In this document: positions 21,197-32,559 of the stretch, one piece after another | How positions within the stretch are numbered: position 1 is the first letter of the stretch | Layout of the letters: each line of letters opens with the position of its first letter | From: Temnothorax longispinosus | Lineage: Eukaryota > Arthropoda > Insecta > Hymenoptera > Formicidae | Assembly (NCBI RefSeq): GCF_030848805.1 | Contig: NC_092368.1 | Span: forward strand, 9,432,122-9,496,121 | Length of the DNA: 64,000 bases | Reading direction: 5' to 3' | Notes under the pieces: model-generated | Database searches by the model: none | What the model saw: the letters and a program-made list of their open reading frames with translations, nothing else | What the model was told of the DNA's origin: nothing | Made by a program: the position numbers and the translations under genes

Positions 21197-23510
21197 TTAG
21201 TCGGAATCGCATGTTTCACGAAGATTATGATTCTCTTTGTCTTCTACCAATTTTTTTAATAATTTACATTTTAATGTTTCGATTTCCATGAGTTCTGAGT
21301 GACGGTTTTTCTTTTCTTTTGTCTTCTTCGTTGCAATCTCTTTTCGCTGTTCCAGTTCAGCCTCTTTCAAATCAAGCTGTCTTTTTTTTAACTTTAAGGC
21401 ATCTTTTTTAGTCTCGGTAAGAGTTGCATATCTTTGATCTTTGATATGATCACGCTCTTCTTTTTTTTGTAAATGATGCAGCCATTGTTTTTCGAGTTCG
21501 ACCTTGGTTGCTGCAGTTTTAGAACCCGTTCCATGACACGGACGCTTACGCTTTTTCACGTCAGTAACACTTGAGTCTACGGTACTGCCGGTACTCTTCG
21601 ATAAGGTACTCTTGGGTAAGGTTACTATCGATGAACTGGTCGCAACCGGAGAAGACCCACACGAAGATTTCTTTTGAGAAATTGACGTACAAGGATTTGA
21701 TGTTTTTGATGTTTTTGATGTTAATTTTGATGATACAGTTTGTCCAGCAATGGCACGCTGTCGCGATCCGAGAATTTCATCCATCTGCTCATACCACTCG
21801 AAATCCATAGGAGCCCTTCCTGATAATGAATTATTATCCACCACTTCTTTGTATTTTTTTATTAACGCATTGATTTTCCATCGTATTTGATCGTTCGTCA
21901 TCTGAAATATAAAAGACGGAGTGTTCGCAATGTTAAGACATACCTTTGTTACATTTAAATTGAAAAATAGAATAAAGCAGTGCAACTGCATCTATATCTA
22001 TATTTCGATACTCTCTATTCTATTATATAAAATATTTTGTTCGTATGTATGTGTGGAATTAACTTAGTGTTAAAATATTTTTATTAAAAAATTTACTTAA
22101 AAAAAAGGAGAGTAATAATCGACCCTGACTGGCAATATATAAATTTATTATATCTCACACTTGTTTACTAATGACGTTTCGACCGTCACTTTCGGTCCTT
22201 ATCAAGTGTTATTAAAGTTACATATCTCTTACAAACAATTCAGTCCTGGCATTGTGCCAACAAGCCAAAAGTCAAGAAAAGTTTGCGCGTCATATGTAAA
22301 AGAAGTTGTATATAAAGGAAAAGCATGTCAGCATGTGTGCCTTTGTCACTCGTGGGTTGCTGACATGTTTTTCCCTCATATATCACTTCATTTACATATG
22401 ACGCGCAAACTTTTCTTGACTTTTGGCTTGTTGGCGCAATGCCAGAACTGAATTGTGTGTAAGAAATATGTAACTTTAATAACACTTGATAAGAACCGAA
22501 AGTGACGGTCGAAACGTCATCAGCAAACAAGTGTGAGATATAATAAATTTATATATTGCCAGTCAGCGTCGATTATTACTCTGCTTTTTATTTATTTACT
22601 GGCGAAGAAGAAAAGGTTTATTCTTTCTAAATTTACTCAAGATTTCAAAAAATATTTAACGAAACACTACCTTTATTCCAAATTCCAACAGTCCAATTCT
22701 TATTGCCTCCCATATTTTTCCTTTTTTTTTCGGGTGATCCATCAGTTCTATATTTGCCTCATAGAGGCTTATAGCCGCCAATGTTGCTTTTCTATCCCAA
22801 ATGGCATCTGTAAAAATATAAATGTAAAATATTCACATATTATATATTTGTCTATATATCCAAATATATTATATATATATATTATATATTTTATATTTAT
22901 ATTTCAGTTAAATACATACGTTCTTTACTTGTTGATAGGATACTTGTTGTATTCGAAAGTTGCGTTGCATCTTCATTATCGTTTTCCATGCTTTGTAGAC
23001 AAGACATTTCTATAAAAAGTTAAAAAAAAGATATATATATTCTATGAGCTGTATTTAGAACGCACTTACAACGATGTTAGCAGTCCTAGCCAATGAAGCG
23101 TTCTAGGAGCGCTAACATCGTTGTAAGCGCGTTCTGAATACGGGCCTATATTTATATTTCAGTTAAATACATACGTTCTTTACTTGTTGATAGGATACTT
23201 GTTGAATTCGAAAGTTGCGTTGTATCTTCATTATCGTTTTCCATGCTTTGTAGACAAGACATTTCTATAAAAAGTTGAAATACAATTTAAACATTTATTA
23301 TTATAACCTGCTCGCATTCATCATTTATGGACAGATTAACATATGTGAAGTAAAATAGATAATAGATTATCTATACTCACGTTCATCCTCTTGACAAAAT
23401 AAAATATTATTATCTTCCTCCATAAACACATTCTTCCCCAAAAAGCAATCATGGGATGAAATATCGTCAAACAAAAGAATTTGTTTGTTGCAATGCTTGC
23501 AAATGTACAT
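21197..23510 (-). CDS. Harbinger Myb/SANT-like DNA-binding partner protein, spliced
   Basis: Minus-strand exons are 23381-23526 (ATG at 23508-23510; starts MYICKHCNKQILLF, a Cys/His cluster), 23184-23264, 22929-23009 (a duplicate of the previous exon, same 81-bp length), 22671-22807 and 21197-21901. All have AG acceptors and GT donors (GTGAGT, GTAAAG, GTAAAG, GTAGTG) and the phases agree throughout. The fourth exon carries AIWDRKATLAAISLYEANIE and KKKGKIWEAI. The fifth continues RWKINALIKKYKEVVDNN and FEWYEQMDEIL; together these form the Myb/SANT-like trihelix. The C-terminus is a Lys/Glu-rich coiled coil. In Harbinger elements this partner binds DNA and helps import the transposase into the nucleus. 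Minus-strand AATAAA at 20993-20998 overlaps the transposase 3' region. Confidence 0.85.
22109..22582. mobile_element. Full-length palindromic Penelope-like terminus pair with hammerhead-like motifs
   Basis: The whole 474 bp is an inverted repeat: GAGTAATAATCGAC at the left is mirrored by GTCGATTATTACTC at the right, down to a central TGTGTGCC loop. Each arm contains CTTGATAAG, ACCG, loop, CGGT, CGAAACGTC, the arrangement of a hammerhead core, although CUGANGA is degraded. GCCAGTC near the ends also occurs at the 35020-35160 locus. It lies in an intron of the Myb-like gene. Confidence 0.5.
23048..23147. mobile_element. 100-bp palindromic MITE between duplicated exons
   Basis: GTATTTAGAACGCACTTACA is mirrored by a right end reading AGCGCGTTCTGAATACGGGCC. 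The flanking sequences, about 22890-23036 and 23155-23285, are near-identical direct copies of one 81-bp exon with its splice sites. The ends resemble the GGCCGGTATTCATAG MITE at 30428. Confidence 0.6.
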
Positions 23511-23604
23511 CGTGCCTTTCACAAAACTGTAAAAAAAACATCGTTTTACGAATTGAAAATAAAATGTTAATCCGTGTAAAGGCTCTGATCTGATGAAAAT
23601 CAAA

Positions 23605-23818
23605 GAGAGTGTTGAACGGGCTAAATAAGAGCCAAGCGCTGTTGACGGTGCACGAAGGTTAATTTCTTTATTTATGATAAATCAATTTTAAAACCGTTTC
23701 GGTCCGAATTTTGGAAACGTACGGTTTTAAAATTGATTTTTATCATAAATAAAGGAATTAACCTTTGTGCACCGTCAACAGCGCTTGGCTCTTATTTAGC
23801 CCGTTCAACACTCTCTTA
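23605..23818. mobile_element. 214-bp hairpin MITE
   Basis: AGAGAGTGTTGAACGGGCTA at the left is mirrored at the right. Arms of about 95 bp include AAGAGCCAAGCGCTGTTGAC. It lies upstream of the first exon of the Myb-like gene, so it could sit in its promoter or 5' untranslated region. Confidence 0.75.
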
Positions 23819-24182
23819 AAATGTTAATTATTATAAAATGTTAGTTAAAATGTAAACTGAAAAATACTTAAAAAATAAAAATAATCACCGTTTTCACAAA
23901 ACAGCACACAAAGCGAACGGATCGGTCAAACGAACGAAACGAAAGTCAACGAAAGTAACGAAACATGTGCATGATTCTACGGTATCATGGTGCAATACCA
24001 CATATATAAAATGAAACAGCCCTACAACACCATTCGAAAGTTGGCAGCCATGAACCAGATTCTGTGTTCGACTATGCTCTACAGCTGTGTTCGACCGTGC
24101 TGTGGCGTGTCGTTGTTGGAAAGCACCGCGTCTGACACTGTGTCGATGTGTGTCGTCTAAATGCCTTGATGGAAAGCTCCCA

Positions 24183-25082
24183 TAATCTAGAAATATGTAT
24201 CGTGCACCGTGATCTCTCATCATTAAATACGATCGTTTAATTCTGAATTTCGTTCGTGTCACGCAAGGATTGGAGTGTCACGAAATTAGAATGGACGTCA
24301 CAAGAGACGAAATATTAGCCGGTCGGATTTATCATTGACAATCGTGACCGTCGCGTCGTGATCATTAATACATCACAGATAGTGATCATTAATACATCGA
24401 TATGTATGTATATTGACCGCAAGAAGCTGATACCGAAATCTTTAAGAAGAAAGGCGTATCCAAAATTGCATACGTACGTATAGGCTGTCTTGTAAAAATT
24501 AAGGAGAACGAGAAAGTGATCTGTATACACACGTATGACATGCATTTTTCTGAAAAATCTGTCGTATTTATATGCACGTGTGACAGGACTATCGCGTAAT
24601 AAAAATTTTTCCAAAGTATGTTAATTACTTTTTAGTATTACATTTTGTGTAATAAAAAAGAGAAGGAAAATCGTCGCTTATGTTCTGTTTGTTTCTAATT
24701 AATACTTAAAATATCACAATGTCAGTAAGTAAGGAAATGATAATTGAAACAATAATATAATTTATGGATACATATTTTGCTTCTTACTTCAATTAAATCT
24801 TGATCATATTATATTACCTATGTTATTTACAACTTCAATATAGTATCTGACTGATATATTATATTCATTAAAACAATAGTCCTTGCTTGCAATTCAAGAT
24901 GTAATTGGTAATGCGAATACATGGTCCAAATTTATTCAAACAATGTTTTGGAATAAAAATTTAAAGGATCACAATTAAAGCAGACAACAGTTTGTGTTTT
25001 TGGTTAAAACAGGGAATACTCTGTATTAATTTCTACTGTTCTCTGCTTTAACAAAGGTTATAATTTTAAAATATATAATTTT
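24183..25082. other. No gene recognised
   Basis: AT-rich sequence between the Harbinger right end and the Copia LTR. There is a small direct repeat of ATCATTAATACATC near 24360-24400. I see nothing else assignable. Confidence 0.5.
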
Positions 25083-25320
25083 TGAGTAGCGCTTTGGGAA
25101 ACGGATAGCGGTCGTGAACTTAATACACGACGTTTTACGAAAGTAAGATTTATTCGGACTACTGTAAATGTGATCACACGTGTTTCCTTCTCGACGCTTT
25201 ACTTTGAACTGTACGGGCAATGTATAGAAAAAGAAAAGAACGGAATGTGAGGTTGCCAACTTAAAGAAAAATACTAAAGGCTAAATAAAAAACTTAAAGG
25301 CTAAATTGGACATCTTAACA
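25083..25320 (-). mobile_element. Copia 3' LTR
   Basis: On the minus strand it starts TGTTAAGATG (25320-25311), immediately after a purine-rich primer tract (ATTGAGAGGGGG, 25321-25332). It has an AATAAA signal at about 25150 and ends in a CA at 25084-25083 or a little beyond. The inner border is firm; the outer one is an estimate because no 5' LTR is present for comparison. Confidence 0.7.
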
Positions 25321-28020
25321 CCCCCTCTCAATTTAGAGTCTCTATATAAATTAAAATGAATTTACAACTAATATTGTACACAGCAATAGAGTGAAAGATT
25401 GAGTAGCTAAACAAAAAAAAGAATAAAATTAGATATTGAACTTTAACTCCATTTAACAATGTTCAACTCCAATTTGAGGTTTAAATTTTTCAAACAAGTT
25501 TTTACTCAAACTTTTTGTTAGAATGTTCGCCTTTTGGCTTGTGGATGGCACGTATTTCGATGATTTTTTGCAGCACCAGGTCTCTTACAAAGTGGTATTT
25601 GACGTCCAAATGTTTCAGTCGTCGGTGTTCCCATTTATTCAGCAGGTAAATACTTGACTGGTTATCTTCATAGAGTGTCACCGGAGTTTCACAGGTGACA
25701 AGTAAGTTTTTAAGCCAGATCAGTTCCGCTGCTGCACTGGCAAGTGCAACATACTCAGCTTCCGTAGAAGAGAGTGCTACCGTCGTCTGTTTCCTTGTCG
25801 TCCACGACACGTTGTTTCCAAAAACTTCCAGCAGGAAAACGGTGGTGGACTTTCTGGTCCTTGGATCTAGCCCAGTCGGAATCAGCGTATGTTGCGAGTG
25901 CAGCGGACTGTTGTTTGCGATATATAAGACCGTAATGCATCGTTTCCTTTAAATATCGAAGAATTATTTTCAGTCTTTTTCAGTATTGTTGTGTTGCATT
26001 GCTCTGAAAGCTGCTGTAGTGGTTTACCGCTGCGCTCAGATCGGGCCTGCAGAATACCATGGTATTCAGCATAATATACATGAGGCAGCCCACGAGTTCC
26101 GTGTACGGTTTCTGCTCAATGATAATTTCCGTTGTTTCGTCGGTATTAAAATCGGGTTTTGCTTCCATAGGAGTGCTCGAGCCATTGCAATCCTCCATGT
26201 GAAAGCACGTAAGCAGTTTCTTGATGTATGCGGCTTGTGTGAGGTGCATCTCGTTGTTTCTCCGAGCAATTTTGATGCCGAGGAAACTGCAGGTTTCCGA
26301 GATCCGTCATCTTGAATTCTTCTTTGAGCGAATTTTGACCCTTTTGAGCTCCTTTAAGTCACTGCTGGCCAGGATGATGTCATCTACATACAACAAGAGA
26401 TAGATTTTTAATGTTTTAGAGAATTTTACATATAAACATCTGTCATGAGGAAATTGTTTAAAGTCAATTTTTTTTGCAAACTTATCGAATCTCTCGTTCT
26501 AAGCTCTCAAAGCTTGTTTGAGTCCATAAATTAATTTGTTTAGTTTTAGCACGTGATCGGGTTTGCCTTTGATTCCATCTGGTATTTTTACATATATCTT
26601 CTCCTGTAGATTTCTGTGAAGAAATGTATTCTTCACATCTATTTAAATTGCATGTAAGTCTTCCTGGTTTACGACGGAGAGTAGCGTCCTGACGGTGGCG
26701 AGCCTGGCTACCGAGGCGTATACTTCATCATAAACCAGTCCCTTTTTCTGCGAGCATCCTTTAACGACTAGTCTCATTTTATATTGTTCTGGATTTCCGT
26801 CTTCGTCCCTTTTCAGACGAAAAATCCAACGACTAGATATGCACGCCGTCCTGGAGGTAGCTTTGTTATTGTCATTGCAAAATATTCAAAATTGAGCGAG
26901 TGAAAATTAAACCCCGGAGGCGCCTCGAAATTGCGGTGTGCACCATAACTCGCAACAGAATCATCTGAAACAAAAAAATCAAAATGCATTTGTTAAAGGA
27001 GATGTTTCTCGAGGTAATGACGGGAGGATTTTTTTTTTCGATTTTTCGATTTTTCGTAGCACTTGGGAGCCAAAAACCCGATTTTCGCTAAAAAAAATCG
27101 GCTAATTTGTTGTTGAAAAATTAGTAATTATTAAAAAAAACAAAAATCCTCCCGTCATTACCTCGAGAAACATCTCCTTTAACAAATGCATTTTGATTTT
27201 TTTGTTTCAGATGATTCTGTTGCGAGTTATGGTGCACACCGCAATTTCGAGGCGCCTCCGGGGTTTAATTTTCACTCGCTCAATTTTGAATATTTTGCAA
27301 TGAAAATTTAGGAGAATGTTGTTCAAATGTTACTTTATTATATGTAAATTTTTCAATAAACGAACACTATCCGTTATGCCAAAAAAAAAATCTTAAAAAC
27401 ATGCCTTTTTTTCGCCGAATAAACCTTACCCCGCCCTTAAAGTACTTATAAACTTCTGACTTCGCCTCGATAGAATACGCAACCGTGAAATGCGTAAAGT
27501 CATCGACGAATGTCAGAAGGTATCGCTTTTTGTCATGTGACGTCGGGGTCATAGGGCCAAACAAATCGCTGTGAATCAGCTGGAGTGGTCGTGTAGCTCG
27601 TCGTCGGTCCTTCTTATGTGGAAGTTTCGTCTGCTTCCCTTGAACGCAGATCTCGCATATTTTAGATAACTTCTCTTCAGAGTGTACGTTAATTCCTTCA
27701 GCGATGTTGGTGAGCTTCCGCAGTCTTCCATCGCTGATGTGTTTGAGGCGCAAGTGCCAAAGTTTAAAGTTCTGTTCAGCTACGCTGAGGTTGGCCGTCT
27801 CAATATCATGTATGAGATTTAGCTCATAAAGCTTGTTTCGTCGTTGAGCGACTGCGATGACCGTGTATCCCTTTTGGATGACATTTTGGCCGTCCTTGAA
27901 TGTCACTGAAAGTCCATTTATTTCAAGCCTACGAACAGACAAGAGGTTCATTTTTAGCCCGGAAACAATCAACGTTTGTAATGACAATGCTGTTATACTT
28001 GTCTCCCACTTTTGATTTAA
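25321..28020 (-). pseudogene. Ty1/copia-type pol, 5'-truncated and broken
   Basis: Reading on the minus strand, about 27987-27367 holds gag-pre-integrase (WHLRLKHISDGRL), the zinc-binding CEICVQGKQTK and the start of the integrase core (HSDLFGPM, TFVDDFT). A palindromic insert follows at 26872-27304. Reverse transcriptase comes next, with LLYVDDIILAS, the YVDD box, near 26375-26400, and the connection domain at 25980-26249. RNase H is at 25502-25950 (SSTEAEYVALASAAAE, EDNQSS, YHFVRD). Domain order integrase before RT is diagnostic of Copia. Frameshifts, missing gag, protease and 5' LTR make it inactive. Confidence 0.88.
26872..27304. mobile_element. Palindromic MITE inside the Copia element
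   Basis: TTGCAAAATATTCAAAATTG is mirrored at the right end. Arms of about 165 bp include GGAGGCGCCTCGAAATTGCG and a distinctive CCTCCCGTCATTACCTCGAG. It separates the integrase and RT portions of the Copia pol, so it inserted later. No coding capacity. Confidence 0.75.
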
Positions 28021-29153
28021 CGCGCAGATCTCAGATTTTCTCCGCTTTAAGAGTCACCCCGAGTCGAAATTTTTCTCCTATTTTCGACCTCAATGTTCAA
28101 TCTAACACCTACTTTCGACCAAAATGTTCGACCTAACACCTACTTTGATACTATAAGCAGTCACATCACCCTATTTTGAACCTCTTCAACCTCTGGCTCC
28201 TATTTAGAATCTGACAATTCTGTTTGAAAAGAAATCATGCTCCTACTTTAATGTTCCTAACGTTTTCTTAATTTATTTATTGCATTTAGTTTATTTTTAT
28301 TATTATAGGTTTATTATATTTTCGATTAAATATTATATATGATTTATTAAACGTTTATAATAACGTTTATAATAAATGTTTATAATAACGATTCTCTCTA
28401 TTTATTAATTTAATCAAAAATAGTAAAAACAAAATTAAAAGAAATTTTATTAGGTTAATAATAATAGTTATATTATTGATAATTGAAAAAAATAATTTTA
28501 TATATGACGTATAAATGATTATTTATATAAAATTGTATTTTTCTATACTATTTTTTCCCTCTTTTTCTCTTTTTTCTTTATTTATTAAAATAATTCAAAA
28601 TAAAATTAAAAGAATGTGTGTATGTATGAGTACGCATGCGTAATATGTGCAACTAAAGGTAGGAAATTTTAAATATATACAAAACTATTACAAAACATCT
28701 TTCTTTTTGTTATTACTTCTTATAATTACTTATCTTCATATATTTACATATTACTAAATTTACGATTATTGAATATGGACTGGTATTTATTTATTCAAGC
28801 TCTTGCTCAATCAGCAGACAATGTTTTTTAAATGTGTTTTTAATATTCATTTTTTATTAATTATACATTTGTACAATTCATTGTAAAAATAATATTTATT
28901 TAATGTTTATTAAATATTTATTTTACATTGATTATTTATTTGAAGCAATAATTTAGAAAAAATATTTATTAAACGTTTATTTAACGTTTATTTAATATTT
29001 GTTTTACATTAGTAAGTTATTTGCAATAAGTTAAAAAAACATTTATTTAACATTTATTCGACATTATTTTAATATTTATTTTACATTAACTATTTATTTG
29101 CCATAATGATTTGAAAAAACATTTATTTAACATTTATTCGACAGTAATGTATA
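28021..29153. repeat. AT-rich stretch with short tandem similarities
   Basis: 28040-28150 has two to three copies of a TTCGACC...CTAACACCTACTTT unit. 28890-29150 has about four loose copies of a 70-bp unit containing ACATTTATTTAACATTTATT and TATTTATTTG. No gene recognised between. Confidence 0.5.
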
Positions 29154-29920
29154 TCTATATATATAAGTCGCGTCGTCTGTCTGTCTGTCTGTCTGTATGT
29201 ACGCGAACTACTCATTCGTTAGTGGACCGAATTTTTACCAAAAGTATATGAAACGGGTAGAATTTCCCGGGGATGAAAATGTCGCGGCCAATTTTTTGCT
29301 ACCGATTTTCTGGAAACCGATTTTTCTAATTCTTCGGGAAATAATTGACCGAATTTAAAAGAATTATATATGAAACAAGGGTAGAATTTTCCGGGGAATG
29401 CTATAAAGTGTATAATTTTTCGTTACCGATCTTTTTGGAAGCCGGTTACAAAATTTTTCCAATTTTTCGGAAATTAATTGACCGAATCTTAAAGAATTAT
29501 ATGAAGTGGGGGTAAAATTTCCCGGGAATTGCCATAAAGTGTATAATTTTTCGTTACAGATCTTTGGGGAAATCGGTATCAGAAAATTTTTCGGAAATTA
29601 ATTGACCGAATCTCAAATAATTGTATATGAAATAGAGGTAGAATTTTCTGGGGAGTGCTGTAAAGTGTATTTTTTTTGTTACCAATCTTTTTGGAAACCA
29701 ATTACAAAATTTTTCCAATTTCTCCGAAAATAATTGAATCTTAAAGAATTACATATGAAACAAAGGTAGAATTTCTCCGGGATTGCTATAAAGTGTATAA
29801 TTTTTCGTTACCGATTTTTTTGGAAACCGGTTACAAATTTTTTGCATGTTTTCGGAAATTAATTGACCAAATCTTAAAGAATAGTATAGTATATAAGCGG
29901 TAAACCGTTTAGATTATAAG
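29154..29920 (+). mobile_element. Helitron/Helentron-like 5' end with tandem 120-bp units
   Basis: TCTATATATATAAGTCGCG followed by (GTCT)n is the usual Helentron-type 5' end. Downstream, five to six units of about 115-125 bp repeat GACCGAATCTTAAAGAAT, GAAACGGGTAGAATTTCC, AAAGTGTATAATTTTTCG and GGAAACCGG. A related pair of units lies at about 50110-50340. No Rep/helicase; the 3' end is not clear. Confidence 0.5.
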
Positions 29921-30329
29921 ATTGTTGCATATCAAACAAAAACAGAGCAACACATATTTTCTGTTTATTTTCATCATATTATTTTATAGAAAAAAATTTT
30001 ATTTTTTTGTTTTATTTATCAGTTATGCTTATAAGAATTCTTGATATGTGCGAATCATATTTAGACAAATATATGTCATCGATATGTCACCTCGAATCTA
30101 CGATTCATGTCAATCTTTAATAAATATTATTATATATTTATATTAACTTTGGATTTTATTTTCAACTACACCTAACTTATGATATCGTAATTTACGTTTT
30201 AGCTGAATTTCTTGCACAGTTCGTTTTTTCTCTTTTTCTCTTTAACGTAAAAAGAAAAAGAAGAAAGATGGACTGTACAAGAAGTTTAGCTAAAATAAAC
30301 AGGTCTAAAAATATGAAATATACGGCATA

Positions 30330-30368
<39 letters not shown>

Positions 30369-30427
30369 ATCTAGTACCAAGCCAAGCCACTGGGAGCGCT
30401 ACGATCAATTTTGTGTTGCCTCCGTTT
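29921..30427. other. Unassigned; small inverted repeat and (TA)n
   Basis: An inverted pair at about 30197-30297 (TTTAGCTGAATTTCTTGCAC and a diverged mirror copy) surrounds a pyrimidine/purine hairpin. (TA)n lies at 30338-30362. No gene recognised. Confidence 0.5.
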
Positions 30428-31643
30428 GGCCGGTATTCATAGTCGGTTCTTATATTTAACCCTCACAAGTCACACTGGGTCGATTTTACCCGACGCCAAC
30501 TCAACACATGCGTATATCTCCAAATAGGGGAGGGGGGGAAAGTTGGTTAGTAGCTGGAAAAATCGCTTTTTGGTAGTTGAAATAAAGGCCCACAAGTGTC
30601 GCTCCAGTGCTGGTTTGCCTGTTGAGCAGGAAGCGTCCGAAATCTCCTGTCGGGTAAAAAAGACCCAGTGGGACTTCAGTGTCTCAATTTCGTCATTATA
30701 ATAAATCCAAAATACAGGTTTATTTGAAGTGAACACATTTTATTTGAAGTGAATTAAAGTGTTTTTGTATACGTATAATGTTTTTTTTTATAATTGGAGT
30801 ATTTATAATGTAAATGTGATTGTTTTCCAGCAATATGGAGACACGTGCGCGCGTGAGACGCATAGCAAAAAATAAAAATAAAAAAATTCAATAATAATTC
30901 AATAAAAATTTTGAATAAAAATTCAATTTTCAATAAAAATTCAATTCAATAAAAATTTTGAAAATAAACACCTTTTTCTTAATCACTTGTACACCCAATA
31001 CTTTACACATACTTTTTTTTCTCTTTAAATAATCATTATTTGATGATAAAAAAAGTTTAAATAATGATTTTTATAATTTTTTTTCAATTTTATTGACAAA
31101 AACAAACGTACATGCACGAAAAATACGTTTTAAAAAATACCGATTTTTAATCAAAAAAAAAAATTGTTTAATTAAAAATTTTTTAAAAAATGGCTTATAC
31201 AACCTTAAAGTACATGTCTTCAGCTTTAAAATGACCACCTATAAAGTTTATTTTTTTTTAATTTTTAAAGAAGAAACAACAGTTTGAAAAAAAATCAGTT
31301 TTAAAAAAAAATGTCTTCATATTTTTCAAAATACAAAAAAAAGGATAAAATTTAGAGCAAAACAAACTAAACAGTCGTATTTCTGAGAATCTGGCGATGA
31401 ATTTAAAAAAAAAACACGTCCCAAAAGCTTGCTTAGACTTGAAGTTACAAGCGTTTCAAAATCGCTCGGGTAAAAAAGACCCAGTGTGACCCCAATGCGC
31501 TGTGGCGTAAGTGTGACTTGTGAGGGTTAAGACCGTCTCAAGTACAATCTTAAGATGTCACTAACCAATCACAGAGCCGTATTAGCATCTTAAGATGTTA
31601 CTTAAGACGGTCTTGAAATAAGATCCGACTATGAATACCGGCC
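30428..31643. mobile_element. Short MITE (GGCCGGTATTCATAGTC) split by a piggyBac-like element
   Basis: GGCCGGTATTCATAGTCGG at 30428 is mirrored by CCGACTATGAATACCGGCC ending at 31643. Inner mirrored words include AAGACCGTCTCAAG and CTTAAGACGGTCTTG. Its own sequence is only about 145 bp once the 30460-31526 insertion is removed. TTT lies on both sides, a possible 3-bp duplication. Confidence 0.75.
30460..31526. mobile_element. piggyBac-like non-autonomous element, TSD TTAA
   Basis: TTAA (30456-30459) then CCCTCACAAGTCACACTGG; at the right CACTTGTGAGGG-type complement then TTAA (31527-31530). CCCT ends with exact TTAA duplication fit piggyBac. The words GACCCAGTG and GGGTAAAAAAGACCC recur inside (about 30655 and 31470). 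The interior is AT-rich with no transposase. It inserted into the 30428-31643 MITE. Confidence 0.78.
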
Positions 31644-32511
31644 TTTAACACGGAGCTTGCTCTTCTCATTATTTATGTTCTGTGGACGTCGTGGCTTAAC
31701 ATCTCAATATTACTTGCGGGCAACCTCACCGATGCGATGCCTTCCTCTCGGGCTCCTCGCCGTCACCTCGTGCTATCGGTCGTCGCAGGATCAAACGGAT
31801 ACCCGATTCGGGGCGGTTATCGCGAGCTCAAGACGACCAGAGAGTATTTCGCTAGATTCGCTTGATAGCGGAATCGATGCGGCACCCCCTTCTTGAGGGG
31901 CGCGCCGACCAATCGGGAGCGAGCTTGCAAGCTCGCGCGGTATCCCAACGCAGGATCGTCGCAAGGGGATCCTTCGGGGACGCGCAACGGTCCCTCGGCG
32001 GCGTAGCGACCCCTTCGATTTGTCCCTGGGCAGCGGACTGGACTTCGTTCTGGCCGGTGTGCCTCCGGTTTGACCTCGGGGCGGTGGCCAACCACCCCGC
32101 GGGCCGGTATTTCGTGGAGGCGAATTGCTGAGGTCGGGCTTTCCCCGGTACCTGGGGTCCCGCCGTCGGCGGCCTTCGTCCATCGCTGCCTCATTCGCCG
32201 CACGCCTGCCGCGTTGCTCTCGCCGCCCGTGATCCCAGGGGCTGCCGCTATCGCCACCCCTCCTCGGTCCTTGGTCCTCCAGGACCCTTCCGTCATCGGT
32301 GTTCCCTCGAAGATTCGCCGCGGTGCGGGTGAGGCGCCGCGCGCATTACAGTTACATATGAAAATAAAATTGGAATCAGAATGCGGAAACGATATTAAAA
32401 TTTTTGCCCCTGGAGATCTCGTCGTCGCCTTTCTGGCTCGTCCCTGGGCGCGAATTTCCGCGCCTTGTGACGGCAGCGGGGCGCTTCCACGAAGCGGCGG
32501 GCCGCAACGTC

Positions 32512-32515
<4 letters not shown>
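31644..32515. other. GC-rich island, no identified gene
   Basis: Sharply GC-rich relative to its surroundings, with overlapping open frames on both strands as expected from high GC. None shows a recognisable domain. Composition resembles the islands at 45430, 47930, 55769 and 62336, two of which look LTR-derived, so a retroelement LTR or leader is the likeliest content. Confidence 0.4.

Positions 32516-32559
<44 letters not shown>

Larger units (their letters stand above)
19137..24182. mobile_element. PIF/Harbinger DNA transposon, two-gene, possibly intact
   Basis: The left end GGGAGCTTTCCATC (about 19138) is mirrored by GATGGAAAGCTCCC at the right end (about 24168-24181), giving short terminal inverted repeats. 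TTA lies outside on the left and TAA on the right; the family's usual duplication is TWA, so one has probably mutated or the border is off by a base. Inside are a plus-strand transposase and a minus-strand Myb/SANT-like protein, the usual Harbinger pair, converging in the middle. Secondary insertions (19382-19484, 22109-22582, 23048-23147, 23605-23818) lie in introns or flanking sequence. Confidence 0.85.

Noticed and set aside
31817..32296. Arg/Gly-rich frames as a host gene
   Set aside because: Several overlapping frames on both strands are open only because of high GC; no domain is visible.
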